A stretch of 64,000 nt of DNA from Xanthostigma xanthostigma (lineage: Eukaryota; Arthropoda; Insecta; Raphidioptera; Raphidiidae), in the NCBI GenBank assembly GCA_963575645.1, contig OY754468.1, positions 23,336,465-23,400,464 on the forward strand, in the 5' to 3' direction. Both the position numbers and the translations under genes were made by a program. This document shows, one piece after another, positions 23,161-33,770 of the stretch; position 1 is the first letter of the stretch; each line of letters opens with the position of its first letter. The notes beneath the pieces are model-generated. The model did not search any database and was not told the DNA's origin. It worked only from the letters and a program-made list of their open reading frames with translations.

Positions 23161-23695
23161 ATCATTTTGTTGTTTAATAAATTAGGTATTTCAAAATAAT
23201 TCGGTTGTCAATTTTTTCGCGTTTTAGCTTTCAGTCAGAGACATAGAGATAGACGTCAGCCAACTCATTCCTTCTCTTACGTGCGAAGTAGTACAGCTCT
23301 CCATATGTACATCATCGTTGTTTATAACAGCGTTGAAAAATTCTTAGAGCCGGCTCTGATCGCTGTCTAAACATATGTAGTACAATATGTACATATTTCT
23401 TTGATTCTTTTGTTCATGTACCTCATGTTCGTCGTACGTGTGAATAGTGCGTATCCTTTTTCGGTTGTTCGTAGTGCGAGAGGGGAAACATCCTGCAGGA
23501 CAAGAGAAGAGTGATTGCTCACGTCCGCACGAGGACAACGTATTCCCTCATACGACAGGACAAACTTATTTCTCATATGGCACAAGGGCATTGTGGAAAT
23601 AATCCTGCGCCTTGTGGAGAGATCTGTGATCACAAGGCAAACTAAAATTACTGTGAGTTTTTGCAAGATTTTTTTAAACATTATTTTGTGTATAG
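23161..23695. other. Unexplained; 134-codon minus-strand frame
   Basis: A minus-strand frame of 134 codons (23367-23771) is the longest non-repetitive frame outside the satellite after the one at 43037-43513. It has no recognisable motif and runs into the TIR at 23696. On the plus strand, gtgagt after aaaattact near 23650 looks like a splice donor, so a non-coding exon is possible but unsupported. Confidence 0.3.
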
Positions 23696-23815
23696 TAGTG
23701 ATGTAACGAATATTTACATTTGCATTCGCGAATATTCGGATATTTTTTGACATTCGCATTCGTATTTGCAAAATTCGTGCGAATATCTTGGGAATATTAA
23801 TATCAGAAAAAAATC
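23696..23815 (+). mobile_element. hAT-like TIR end, single-ended
   Basis: It begins tagtgatgtaacgaatatt, the same terminus as the element at 27773-28823, and continues with the same repeated gcattcg motifs. No matching right end lies before the mariner at 23958, so this copy is truncated. Confidence 0.6.
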
Positions 23816-23957
23816 ATACTTAAAAATTGTCCAAAAATATCAAAAAGGACAAAAAATATTAATTTTCACCATTTTTATTAGAAAAGTTTGGTCAGAGTAC
23901 GATAACTCGATGTGCAAAATATTCATTGGAAATACGCAATAATTGTTATTTTATATA

Positions 23958-24635
23958 AAGGATGGTTAAATTTTAAGGGCCGATGTTGAATGTGAACCAC
24001 ACCTAAACGTCAAGTTTTTTTCTGCATTTCATTTGACATTTCTCAATTTCAGACTAACTCAATTTGAACCATGGAAAGATACACAATCGAGCAACGCGTT
24101 AAAGTTATTCAGGCTTATTATGAAAATGGGCGTTCAAATCAAAATGCATATCGTGCACTTTTTTTCGGTCAATTTAATCGTCCAAATGTGCGTACAATCG
24201 GAAAAATCGTGCAAAAATTTGAGCAAACCGGGTCTGTAGGACATGTGAAAATTCAATGGCCGTGTTATCTCACGTGGTGGCGATGTCAATTGGCCGCCAA
24301 GATCATGTGATTTGACACCGTTGGACTTCTTTCTTTGGGGTTATTTGAAAGAAAAGGTGTACGTCGATAAGCCAGCAACAATTCAAGAGCTAAAGGATGA
24401 AATAATTCGGCACATTAACGGCATAGAACCTCAATTATGCCTCAGCGTCATCGAAAATTTGGACCATCGGATGGAGGTGTGCCGCCGAGGTCGCGGCGGC
24501 CATTTGGCCGATATTTTGTTCTATACATAATTGAACCATACCATATTATCATAATAAAAAGAAATGACAATAATTTCCTAAATAATTTGTGTTTTATTCA
24601 AAATCAACATCGGCCCTTAAAATTAAACCACCCGT
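23958..24635 (+). mobile_element. mariner-like transposon, internally deleted
   Basis: Inverted repeats of about 30 bp (aaggatggttaaatttta at the left; taaaattaaaccacccg near the right) end in gggccgatgtt on their inner sides. TA dinucleotides lie at 23956-23957 and 24636-24637, the expected mariner target duplication. At 678 bp it is about half the usual 1.3 kb, because the middle of the transposase gene is gone. It is non-autonomous but may keep the ends needed for mobilisation in trans. Confidence 0.93.
24071..24530 (+). pseudogene. mariner transposase, N- and C-terminal pieces
   Basis: The N-terminal piece (24071-24250) starts MERYTIEQRVKVIQAYYENG and holds the helix-turn-helix DNA-binding region, about 60 residues. 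The C-terminal piece (about 24252-24530) includes NWPPRSCDLTPLDFFLWGY, the segment with the last acidic catalytic residue, and ends HLADILFYT. Roughly 200 residues carrying the first two catalytic aspartates are deleted. The pieces meet at about 24250 in different frames, so no fusion protein is made. A family member is normally about 345 residues. Confidence 0.93.
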
Positions 24636-24719
24636 TATATAACATAATATATAACAGTGTTATTAGCCGTTTTATATGCGGATATACCTATTTTTTTTTA
24701 TAAATTAATTTTCTTTGTC

Positions 24720-24950
24720 CAGTGAAAAGAGGAAGGCGTTTGAGGGGAGTTCTTTAAAAAACAACTACGGGGTCGTGTCGATGCGATGGCGTTTTTTATT
24801 GCGCAGTGAAAAGGGGAAAGAGTTTTGGGGGGAGTTATTTAAAAAACAATTACGAGGTCGTGTCGATGCGATGGCGTTTTTTTTTTGAACAGTGAAAAGG
24901 AGAGGGCGTTTGAGGGAAGTTATTTAAAAAACAATTACGGTGTCGTGTAT
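24720..24950. repeat. Tandem repeat, 3 units of ~85 bp
   Basis: Units begin agtgaaaaga/g at 24721, 24805 and 24891 and share gtttgagg, ttaaaaaacaa and gtcgtgtcgatgcgatggcg. Divergence between units suggests moderate age. It follows the mariner by about 85 bp, with no clear link to it. Confidence 0.85.
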
Positions 24951-25170
24951 ACAAAGTGAGATAGTAATACAGTAATTCTACACCAGTCGCTAAGACGTGT
25001 ATATTTGATTTCTGATTAGTTAGATTAAAATAATGACGGTGAAAGACGAAAAGTTTTTATGTATTTTTGAGAAAATTTGTGAATAATCCGCAGTTTTTTT
25101 TAAGAACGTCAAAATTTAGCTTTTTTGTATGACAAAAAAAAAATCAAAATTTGGGCACATCGAGTAACTG

Positions 25171-25688
25171 GTGTTATAAAATGAGCAAAACTAGTTTAAC
25201 CCATTTTCAGTTGGTCAAAACTAGTTCTGTCCATTTCTAAACGGACGGTACTAGTTCTGCTTGTTTCATTCAATCAACGTTGCTTTTCGGTTTTATTGGA
25301 CACTAAAAAAAAACAAAAAATTAAAAATAAAAAACTTTTTTATTAAATTGAACCTCCTTCAAAAAAGGGTCACTAAAAAGCGTGAAATAACAGTTTTGAG
25401 GTCGGAATCAATTTAATTACTATCATGTTTTATGTACTTAGGCATATTAAATTTGTGCCGACCTCAAAACTGTTATTTCACGCTTTTTACTTTTTAGTGA
25501 CCCTTTTTTTGAAGGAGGTTCAATTTAAAAAAAAGTTTTTATTTTTAATTTTTTAGTGTCTAATAAAACCGAAAAGCAACGTTGATTGAATGAAACAAGC
25601 AGAACTACTACCGTCCATTCTGAAATGGACAGAACTAGTTTTGTCCAACCGAAAATGCGCAAAACTAGTTTTGCTCATTTTATAACAC
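25171..25688. mobile_element. Large foldback, 518 bp
   Basis: Arms of about 230 bp pair from gtgttataaaatgagcaaaa at the left to ttttgctcattttataacac at the right, through aacgttgcttttcggttttat and gtcactaaaaagcgtgaaat. The loop near 25405-25460 is about 50 bp. It shares gacctcaaaac/cactaaaaag wording with 9666-9882. Just outside the right arm, further aactagttttg motifs suggest the ends once extended further. Confidence 0.9.
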
Positions 25689-26142
25689 TTAATACGTTTA
25701 AATGTAAGATTTCGGGTTTGGGCAACATTCGTTGGTCAAAACTAGTTTTGCGCATTTATTTCGGTCATTGACCGAAATCGGGTATGGACCGTAACATATA
25801 CAGTAGCTGACGTAATACGCGCCGCACAAACCGAACAACGACTAGAAAACTAAAGCATCGACACACGACAAAAATAGGTAGGTACGTGCAGATAGGTATA
25901 AAAGCATTTCTTGTTATAGCAAGAAAAGCGGATAAAGAGAAACACGAATATAAAATATGTTATTTTAGTCACTACAGCAACTTGTTATAAATTGGATGAG
26001 TTCTTCCAACTTCCAGGTCGCCACTCTCTCTTTTTAGACTTCCCCACAACAACTCTCCGTGTGCTTGAGCACGCCACGACCACAGCTGCCAATGAGTCAG
26101 TAAAAACATAGAAGAAATTTTGAATTAGCATCTGATTTATAT
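25689..26142. other. No gene recognised
   Basis: The segment holds degenerate repeats of the foldback end (ggtcaaaactagttttgcg near 25733) and otherwise unique sequence without motifs. Confidence 0.4.
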
Positions 26143-26330
26143 TGTAACGAAACTGACAAAACTGTTCGTTGTCAGTGGTGAAAATATTTATTTACAAAAC
26201 TAAATCTTAAAAAAACAAATTATACAGCACTTCTCTACAGTAATGAAAAAAATGAAATTAAATAAATAACGGAAAAACTAAAGAATTCTATACGCAACAA
26301 TAATAACAACACTAAACCAAATTTTTGTAA
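26143..26330 (-). mobile_element. LTR-like fossil (minus strand)
   Basis: It begins attgtaacgaaac on the plus strand, the reverse of the gttacaat terminus shared with the LTR-like pieces at 4850-5475 and 38200-38870. Interior motifs match 9890-10025. It is an old fragment without internal genes. Confidence 0.4.
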
Positions 26331-26480
26331 AATGTTTGAAACGTAAATATGAAGTTCGATATTCTATCGTTTTTGGAGAAAATCGACTCATGCACAGAAG
26401 AAATTTGTGCTATAGCGTGTTTTTTTCTGTTATAATGGTATACTTTTTACAACGGTTTATTAATTGTATTTATTTTGTAA
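26326..26480 (+). repeat. 'catgcgc' dispersed repeat, diverged copy
   Basis: It shares aaatatgaag, gtttttggagaaaatcg and the tataatggtatac..acggtttatt block with copies at 46800, 54330, 57010 (reverse) and 62145, but is the most diverged. It is probably a retroposon tail. Confidence 0.5.
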
Positions 26481-26536
26481 CAAAGAATACTTAAAAGAGC
26501 CTTTTAAAATGAATTTCGTCAAAATTGATTCACTTA

Positions 26537-26931
26537 TGATGGGTTGCAGAAAGGTTTGTCAAAAAATCTGATTTGACATTTTTCCAAATGAAAAGCACTG
26601 TAGAACTTGTAATCGAACCTGCTCGACAAATAATTGATCGAATTAAACGATATTTTTTCCTTAAACTGTGGATACATGTATTTAGCACCGTTTTTTGTAC
26701 AGTTTCCACTTCGCAACAACGTTTTTCTACGCAATTTGATCAAAATTTAGTTTTAAAAGCAGTCTTCTTCATGTAGAACAAACATTTGTCTTTGTGTGAG
26801 GACAATTGAATGTTCTAGATGACACGAAATTTGAATACGACATTGATGGAAATTGTAATTACTTACATATCATAGCACGCTATAGTCATTGTCAAATAAA
26901 ATTTTTTGACAATCCTTTCTGCAACCCATCA
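26537..26931. mobile_element. TIR element, ~42-bp ends
   Basis: The left end tgatgggttgcagaaagg and its reverse at the right (cctttctgcaacccatca) continue for about 42 bp as inverted repeats. The enclosed 310 bp hold a 67-codon frame without motifs. The duplication at the target is unclear. This is a MITE of undetermined superfamily. Confidence 0.75.
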
Positions 26932-27772
26932 ATTGGCATTTGACCATAATTTCAGAACAAACAAACTTACTGACGTATAGTATGAAATAACAGTCGCTTC
27001 ACTTTTTCGATCAATTAGAACGACCCCAGTAGAATTCTATATAAGCAATATGGATGAAGTTGAGAGGTGGTCTAATAAGAAACTAAAATAAAAAGGACAG
27101 GCGTTGAGGGAAGATTTTTTTTTTATTCAATCTTTGTCGATACGATAAAATAATTTACCTGTCAGTATTATTAATCTTTGATAAAATCCGTGTACATTGA
27201 ACGTAGCATGATGCGTCCATTCAGAAACGCTTTATTTGTAAAGGTATTAGTATAGAAAAAATATGGCCCTAAAATTTAAACAGGGCCGGATTTCTCAACG
27301 TCCCGTTAACAATACTTTTGATAATATCAAAGATAAAAGAAGTAAGTCATTCTTATATCTCATCCAATGCCCTTCTTTAGGATGCAATCTATCTTCTCGC
27401 CTTTTATTGAAATCTGTTCAATGGTTTAGGCATGAAAAGGTAACAGTTATACTTTCGAATTTAAAATGTGATACTATGGATCCATTTCATCCTTACAAGT
27501 GAATTAAATAATAAATAGAGAGATAACAGAAGTCGAGATATAAGTTCAATGTTTTAGTCGTATGTGAAACAAAAATTTACAAATTATCAAAAGTAGGGTT
27601 AGAAATATTTTAACATAAATCACACAAGTTTCTGAACTCAGTATATTCGATCAATTTTCTGGATCACTTGAAATGGGATTTTACTTTAGTTCGCCGTACT
27701 AAACTACTAAAATATCTTTCCATCTAAATACATGTTATCTAGTACCGACACCATACAAGTAGTAATCTATGG
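26932..27772. other. No gene recognised
   Basis: A 79-codon frame at 27263-27502 (starting MALKFKQGRISQRP) is not recognised and has no splice context or homologous partner in the window. The rest is AT-rich. Confidence 0.35.
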
Positions 27773-28823
27773 TAGTGATGTAACGAATATTCACATATCT
27801 TTTGACAATCGCATTCGCATTCACAAAACGCGAAAAAATATTTTTTTAATGTGAAAATAATATTAAATAAATCAAATTTCTTAGGGTTCGAATCCCGGTG
27901 GGGGCAGATGTGGCTGGGACTTTCCTGCTGCCTCTCGCCGAGAAACGGCAATTCATGTACCGGTCATCTTATTGAGGTTTTCCATGGTTTTCCTCAGTAA
28001 TTGCAGATAATAATATCGAGATGGTTCCTTATTCAAGGCCATGGCCGATTATCTGTCAAACTCCTATGCTCAAAATTTGCCTACCTTATCCTAATGTCCT
28101 AATCGCCCATTGCTATTAATGAGTTGAAGTTTAAAAATGTAGAAAATAACGGGAAGTGTGATAGATGGAAAATAGTAATGATGCGAATGACGTCTATTAT
28201 GACATAAAGTCGAGAAACAGACGTTAAACGCATTATTATTATTAATTTCTTAGCATTGTCATTGTAACACTGGTATTTGACTATAACATCACTATCGTCA
28301 ATTTTTTTTAATCACTTTCACAATTCATTCTTTATTATTAATAACAATAACAAGAGTTTGGAAACAGTAAAGAGAGGTTATGAGTATTAACATGTGTACG
28401 ACTTGCTAAATGCATGTAGGTATGCAAATACGAGTACAGCTGATACGCATGCAGACGCAGTAATATACGCTTGTAAACACACAAACAACGTACATAAAAC
28501 TGCAGTACCTAACTGTCGTGATGGTCGAAATCTTACACTTTTTTCGCCTATTTCTACAACGTCCCATATTAGAAACTTCAATCCAAAAATAACTTAATTT
28601 TTTTTCGCTAAGCTAACCTTGCAATTTTATCTTTATCGGCCTTTACTCTAACAATAGGTAATAAAGCTTTAGACTTAGTATTTGTAATCAATATAGTACC
28701 TAGAACCACTTCAAAGATGTAATATTTTAACCTGGGACAAATGACGTCAGATTAGAAAACTAATTATTCGCATTCGCCATCGCGAATATTTATGTCTAAA
28801 ATGTGACATTCGTTACGTCACTA
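27773..28823. mobile_element. hAT-like TIR element split by a SINE
   Basis: It begins tagtgatgtaacgaatatt and ends attcgttacgtcacta, with further gcattcg motifs just inside each end. The terminus is shared with 23696-23815. Ends of the AGTGATGTAACG type are common among insect hAT MITEs, but no convincing 8-bp duplication could be read. The SINE at 27885-28245 sits inside it, so the hAT-like element is older. Confidence 0.65.
27885..28245 (+). mobile_element. tRNA-derived SINE, 5'-truncated
   Basis: It starts at a B-box motif, ggttcgaatcccgg, lacks the A box, and continues with ggttttccatggttttcct and the tail gtcgagaaacagacgttaaa followed by (ATT)n. A second copy of the tail is at 62318-62469. 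The truncation at the B box means the internal promoter is incomplete. Confidence 0.75.
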
Positions 28824-29036
28824 GTCCGTAGTAGTATGTAAAGCAGGCCATACACATATGAATATTTAATGTTCCTTACATGTAACGACATTCAGAATAA
28901 TCCAGGTTTAAATAACGGCGGGTTATCAACATGGAATACGTACGTAGAGGTTCCCTACTGTAAATCTTCTATTCCACAGAGGCCGTGTGGTATACATGAA
29001 CAACCTCTGATACTCGAGAATCTAGATTCCGACCTG

Positions 29037-29320
29037 TGACATGATTTTGATATGTGAAACATCTAATGGCGCGTTAAGGCGGGAATAAAAACGTCCAAAT
29101 TCCGTGACGTTGAACGCTGTGACGCTGAGATGACAACCGTTACGTTTCATTTCGTTAGCTAACAGCGCGTAACGCTTACTGTGTGCATGCGTTGCATTCT
29201 GACATGGTTTTTGTTGACGGCGACATCTAACTGACACATATTTATAGTTACTAGAAGAGTCGCTTAAGTAACGCTGCTAGTACCTTAAAGTTGCATTGTC
29301 TATAAGGGTTTAGGAAGTGT
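29037..29320 (+). repeat. 'aaacatctaatggcgcgtt' dispersed repeat, copy 1
   Basis: It starts tgaaacatctaatggcg and contains gcgcgtaacgctt, gttactaga and cttaaagttgcat. The same element is found at 43010-43690, where it is split by an insertion, and in reverse at 58690-59050. Class unknown. Confidence 0.6.
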
Positions 29321-29578
29321 CCGTAGGGAGTCCATAGGGCTTTGTAACTTAAAGTTGCATTTGGCAAACTTAAATTTACGTTTCAGGTGCCAGGCGTTTC
29401 ACGACGGCTCCAATTTTTTTTTAATAATTAATGTTTCCACTTGACAAAGATAGTAGTCAAATTATGGTAGTAAGAATAATTTTAAAAATACTATAAGAAT
29501 TTTGTCGATATCTTAAAATTGAACGGAGATGTTTAATTTGTTTATACGCCCGGTCCCAAACGAAACTGAGCGACGTCT

Positions 29579-30171
29579 GGGCTCTTGTTAACGACCGTTT
29601 TAGTCAACGGGTAACGGGCCGACGCGAAACGGTTACCTTTGTACACGATCCGTTAATATACGTGAGCGCGTCCGTTGTTATCGATATCAGTTCTATACTC
29701 GAAGAAGTGCAAGTACGTAATGTCGAGTGCAAAGAAAAAGCTTATTCTAGCTTACCTACTATTTATACAAAAAACAGCAGCTACGAAAAAAAGGAGGAAG
29801 CTATGGGTTCATCCTATTTTATTAGAAACAGAGTCTTATGGAGTATTCCATACTCTCATGGAGGATTTAAAGAAAGACCATATCATTTAAACTCCATATT
29901 CACAATGAGCAGCACAAGGTAGGTAGGTATAGGTAAAAACGTACGCGCATATCTTTCGTCGTCAACAGACTTCTATAAAATTATGTGGTCCACTGCATCG
30001 GACCGACCGCCGTCGCGCCAAGCGGCGACGTGCGGGTATCCGTTGAGTTTTGTTGCAACGGTTACATGCCCGTTGCATTAACAAACACCCACTAACCTAT
30101 TGAACACTGCGCGTCGGCCCGTTGCACGTCATAAAAATCGGACCGTTATCCGTTGTCGTTAACAAGAGGCC
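29579..30171 (+). mobile_element. PIF/Harbinger element, internally deleted
   Basis: Ends gggctcttgttaacgac and gtcgttaacaagaggcc are inverted repeats, followed inward by further paired motifs (cgggccgacgcg at both sides). The element is 593 bp and holds one transposase exon fragment at 29720. The 3-bp target duplication is not conserved. Autonomous Harbinger elements are several kb, so most of the gene body is deleted. Confidence 0.75.
29720..29920 (+). pseudogene. Harbinger (HARBI1-like) transposase, first exon
   Basis: The frame from 29720 reads MSSAKKKLILAYLLFIQ, then KKRRKLWVHPILLETESYG and VFHTLMEDLKKD. The basic stretch plus (R/K)W(V)HP..., F..L...L..D is the N-terminal signature of HARBI1-like nucleases. 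After a one-base shift the text continues to FTMSSTR, the usual F.MS motif, and then meets gtaggt, a good splice donor. No DDE catalytic part follows, so this is a stranded first exon. Confidence 0.7.
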
Positions 30172-30659
30172 TAAAGGATACATCTAATTAAAAAATCGTC
30201 CGTCCGTTGTGGGGTGACTATTCGATGAGCGGCAGAGACAAAACAAAGCGCGCAGACTAAGTTGAATTACCACAAATTTATATATTGATACCCTTAGATT
30301 CTTCTGGGTCCTCACAAAATAGGTCGGCGGTCCGAATCCGGACCGCGGTCCGCCATATGATGATCCCTGAATTAGACGATAATAAAAAATATAGTCGCTT
30401 TTGTTTGACCCGCCAATGAACTGTTGAAACACTAAAACACCCGGAAAGTTGCCCATGCCTGAAAAGTAAAGTACAGAAAACTGAGAATTCTGTACACCGC
30501 GCCATTCTCTTTCCTCGGTGTAATCGAATATCGATAGCAAGTGTTCCGTGCTACGTATATCACAAACCTGCGAACGTTATTTGACAAATCTCTTATTGTG
30601 ATATGTACACTCGCGCTTACTAAATTGGCAACACTTTTCTTGTCATTTATATACTACAA
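30172..30659. other. No gene; one hAT-like end
   Basis: Read on the minus strand, cagggatcatcatatggcgg at about 30351-30370 resembles a hAT terminus, followed by a self-complementary cggaccgcggtccg. A partner end was not found. Minus-strand frames of 75-118 codons here are artefacts of this GC-rich end. Confidence 0.4.
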
Positions 30660-30970
30660 ATTGTACCCGGTCACACGTTACTGCGGCTCAGTCTGGTTAG
30701 TATGTGTTACGGTCAACAAATAGCATCTCTTTGCGGTAAAATATTTAGTATAGCGAGTGTTGCTTCAACGTCCAACAGACAGCAGATGGCTCTGTATGGC
30801 GCTGTTTTAAAAAAAAATCAAGTTTTCACTTGTCACAGCTGTGTGACATCTATATATAATGAGCGTATAAAAATACGCCCGTATTCGAATGCAACATTGT
30901 GAAAGCAATCGGTGAAGTACCTACGTTCGGAGATTTGCGATTTTAAACAAACTAACATTACATTTTTAGA
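30660..30970 (+). repeat. Dispersed repeat, relative of 3504-3960
   Basis: It shares ccggtcac, the tgcggtaaaatatttagtat unit, cacttgtcaca..tgtgacatctatat and the tail (caatcggtgaag, cggag) with 3504-3960. It has fewer internal tandem units. Confidence 0.65.
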
Positions 30971-30974
30971 CGCG

Positions 30975-31245
30975 ACCCAAGCTTTAACTGGAAGCGCCTA
31001 TATGTACTCGCTTTGTCTGTGAATCTGCGAGTCACGCTTTTTGTACCCAGCGTACAGCCCAAACGCCTTAACCGATTTTAAAAACTTTTTTTTTGTTCGA
31101 TTCGTCTCCGGGTAACTTAAATCCTAACGTCGCCCGATTTTTGAATTTTGGTCCCAGAAAATTAAGAAAAAAAGTTTTTTTTTGTATATTTCTCGCTCAA
31201 TTTAAATCAGATCGGTCTGAAACCAGTCTTAAACGAAAGAGGAGA
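30975..31245 (+). repeat. 'gcgcctatatgtactcgc' dispersed repeat, copy 1
   Basis: It runs from agcgcctatatgtactcg through cgccttaaccgatttta to aaacgaaagaggagaac. Matching copies are at 53656-54030 and, as a 3' part only, 46410-46545. Phrases such as 'ccgattttaaaaactt' are typical of retrotransposon tails of insects. Confidence 0.65.
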
Positions 31246-32139
31246 ACATTTTATTAATTATTTAGACCAGATGCCTTGTCCGGTTTGGCCAATTAAAACT
31301 TTACACGTTTGCTTTATTCGCTCGAATATAAAATTATTTAAGACTCTTCCACTCACTTCACTCGACTTATTATTATTATTGAGAATAACAATATGATTTC
31401 ACTAATATTATCGAGTTCGAATTTTGTGAGTTTGTGTGTATGCGGAGGGTAATCTCCGGAACCACCGCACCTATTTGAAAAATTCTTTCAAAATTTGAAA
31501 GGTGCATTACTCCAGATCAACGTAGGCTATATATTATGTATACCTATATGTTGTGCAAATTAACTAAAGTAATATGATAATCGTCAACAAATACCGAATT
31601 AAAGTTTCTTCGTCCTCGTTATTTACAGCAACCTATTTCACACCCAGAGCTAATGGCCTTGCTGCCGAAGCCTCATAATAATAATAATAAAAAAAAAGTT
31701 CGTTGGTGTTAATTTTATTTAAGCTTAAAATGTTTTTTGTACAACCGAAAACAATATTTCAGCACGAACTATGAATAAAACGACGAAATATTATGCAAGT
31801 ATCGCTTACCTATAGCCTTCCATTTCAGCGGCTATTTCCAACTCAAAAAGAGAAAGAGAGAGAGAAATCGTAGATTATCCACGTTCGACACTTCAACACA
31901 CACTAATCCCAAGTCACATAATGAAATTGAATTAATTATTTATAGACTTTCGACAATCAAGATCATCAGTATCTAAACTAAAGTTAATCATACACAATTT
32001 AACACTATTAATACATTTTATAAGTTTTAACAAAACAAAATTGCATATTCAAGGTACGCTAAGCCAAAAACTGATAACTGCTTTACTCTTGCACGTACAA
32101 GATACGCGCATACAAAGGAGTATGGTGATTTCTTTATTA
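31246..32139. other. No gene; decayed retroelement-like tails
   Basis: Near 31440-31560 the text (ggaaccaccgcacctatttg, then taggctatat) resembles the Helitron-like or retroposon tail at 33090-33257. Short (AAT)n and (GA)n tracts are present. No coding region is recognised. Confidence 0.35.
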
Positions 32140-32870
32140 TACCGGGTGAGGCAAAAGTCCCGGAACGGTTGAATATCTCGCATACTATGCATCATATAAA
32201 AAAAAAAAAAAAATAAGTGTCAAATATTTTTCGCAAAACTATTTTTTGATACCACACATGACTCCCCACCCACCACCCAGTTGGTGGGGGGAGGGGCAAC
32301 TTTAAAATTTTAAATAGGAACCCCTATTTTTTATTGCAGATTCGGATTCTACGGGAAAAATTACATACAATTGATGTAATTTTTCCCGTGGGTTTTAGGG
32401 GTTGAAAAATATTTTTGGGCCCGAAAATACCAAAAAATTTCTCCGAATCGTTTCAAAATTGAAATTTAACCCTTTAGTAATGATTAAAATGTGCTACCAA
32501 AATTTTATTAAAATCGGCCCGACAGGACCAGACTTAAAAATTTTATGAAAACGTTAGTTTGTAGATATGGATTTATTTAGTGAAGGGTGAATTTAATTTG
32601 TTGTATTGATAGTAATATTAAAATAAAAAAAAATATATACAATTGATGTAATTTTTCCCGTAGAATCCGAATCTGCAATAAAAAATAGGGGTTCCTATTT
32701 AAAATTTTAAAGTTACCCCTCCCCCCACCAACTGGGTGGGGGGTGGGGAGTCATGTGTGGTATCAAAAAATAGTTTTGCGAAAAATATTTGACACGTATT
32801 TTTTTTTTTTTTGTATGATGCGTAGTATGCGAGATATTCAACCGTTCCGGGACTTTTGCCTCACATGGTA
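32140..32870. mobile_element. Long-TIR MITE interrupted by a retroposon
   Basis: Inverted repeats of about 230 bp run from taccgggtgaggcaaaagtc at the left to its reverse at the right (right end ...cctcacatggta), flanked by TA. Before the interruption the element was a nearly perfect hairpin of about 460 bp whose centre is still visible (attacatacaattgatgtaa, 32361-32380). A segment at 32390-32636 breaks the hairpin. Tc1/mariner-like target use is inferred from TA. Confidence 0.85.
32390..32636 (+). mobile_element. Retroposon inside the MITE, 25-bp target duplication
   Basis: The segment is bordered by a 25-bp direct repeat (32365-32389 and 32637-32661, starting atacaattgatgtaat). Its right end is A-rich (aaaataaaaaaaaat). 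Long direct repeats plus an A-rich tail fit insertion by target-primed reverse transcription. Its left two-thirds match 35256-35411 and its right third matches 2572-2700 in reverse. Confidence 0.75.
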
Positions 32871-33089
32871 TATACCGCCCTTGTTACACAAAAATCTACT
32901 ATCGGGTTTAAGAACAAACTGTGACAGAACCAATCATTTGATTATTTTGACCTAATTGAATGTCAAATTATTTTTTCTTATGTAACAATGCCAATTATTA
33001 CACATGTATTTTTCTCTCTTTATTAAATAATTTTGTGGGGGTAATAAACTGATGGATATTTATTTTTCTTCTGTACTAAGGTAAAGTTT

Positions 33090-33257
33090 TGAATGTAGGA
33101 GGTAATCACTGAAACTACTCATCCGGTTTCAAATATTTAGAATGAACATTCAGGATGGACATAGGCTATATATTATCATGTTAAAATAAAAAATCTAAAC
33201 GTAGAGACCAAGTTTGCAACGAAATTCGATGGAAAAAACGACGGCAATCGCCGCTAG
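33090..33257 (+). mobile_element. Possible Helitron-like 3' end
   Basis: The segment ends in a 4-bp hairpin (cggcaatcgccg) directly followed by CTAG at 33254-33257 and T. The hairpin normally stands some bases further from the CTAG, so the call is weak. The body includes acataggctatatattat, a wording common to this repeat class. Confidence 0.4.
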
Positions 33258-33607
33258 TATTAAATAAACTTTATTTCATTCCAATTTGAATTTGTATCCG
33301 GGCGAAGTTGGGTCTATAGTTCCTCTATAGAAATATGCTATTGAAGTATAAAAACCGCATTAAAATTTGTTCAGTAGCTCTCGAGTTTAGCCGGTACCGA
33401 CCGACAGAACTTATATACATAAATTGATTAATCGTAATCTCAAATTTTATTTAGTACAAAATGTTTACACATAAAGTTACTTTAGAATTAACGATGCACA
33501 TAACGAGGAAACATTTGCGTGACGCGGCGAAGGGGTTTACAAACTCGCCACTGTCGAAACAATTTTCCTAATTCAATTAAATTTATCAACAAACATTATT
33601 AATAACA

Positions 33608-33770
33608 CTTCAATAAATAAAATTATCGACCAATCTTTCAGACAATATATTAACAATAAAATATAATTAATACATTAACGTTTCGATCCGGATCGAAACG
33701 TTAATGTATTAATTATATTTTTTGTTAATATATTGTCTGAAAGATTGGTCGATAATTTTATTTATTGAAG
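33608..33770. repeat. Near-perfect 163-bp palindrome without loop
   Basis: Arms of about 81 bp pair from cttcaataaataaaattatc to gataattttatttattgaag with only a couple of unmatched bases. The centre is cgtttcgatccggatcgaaacg-like with no spacer (axis near 33690). No copy elsewhere in the window was noticed. Confidence 0.92.

Noticed and set aside
23640-23665. 5' splice donor of a host exon (gtgagt)
   Set aside because: A single donor-like hexamer without an upstream frame or acceptor is expected by chance.
23367-23771. 134-codon minus-strand open frame as a gene
   Set aside because: Its start lies inside a hAT-like terminal repeat and the sequence has no known domain.
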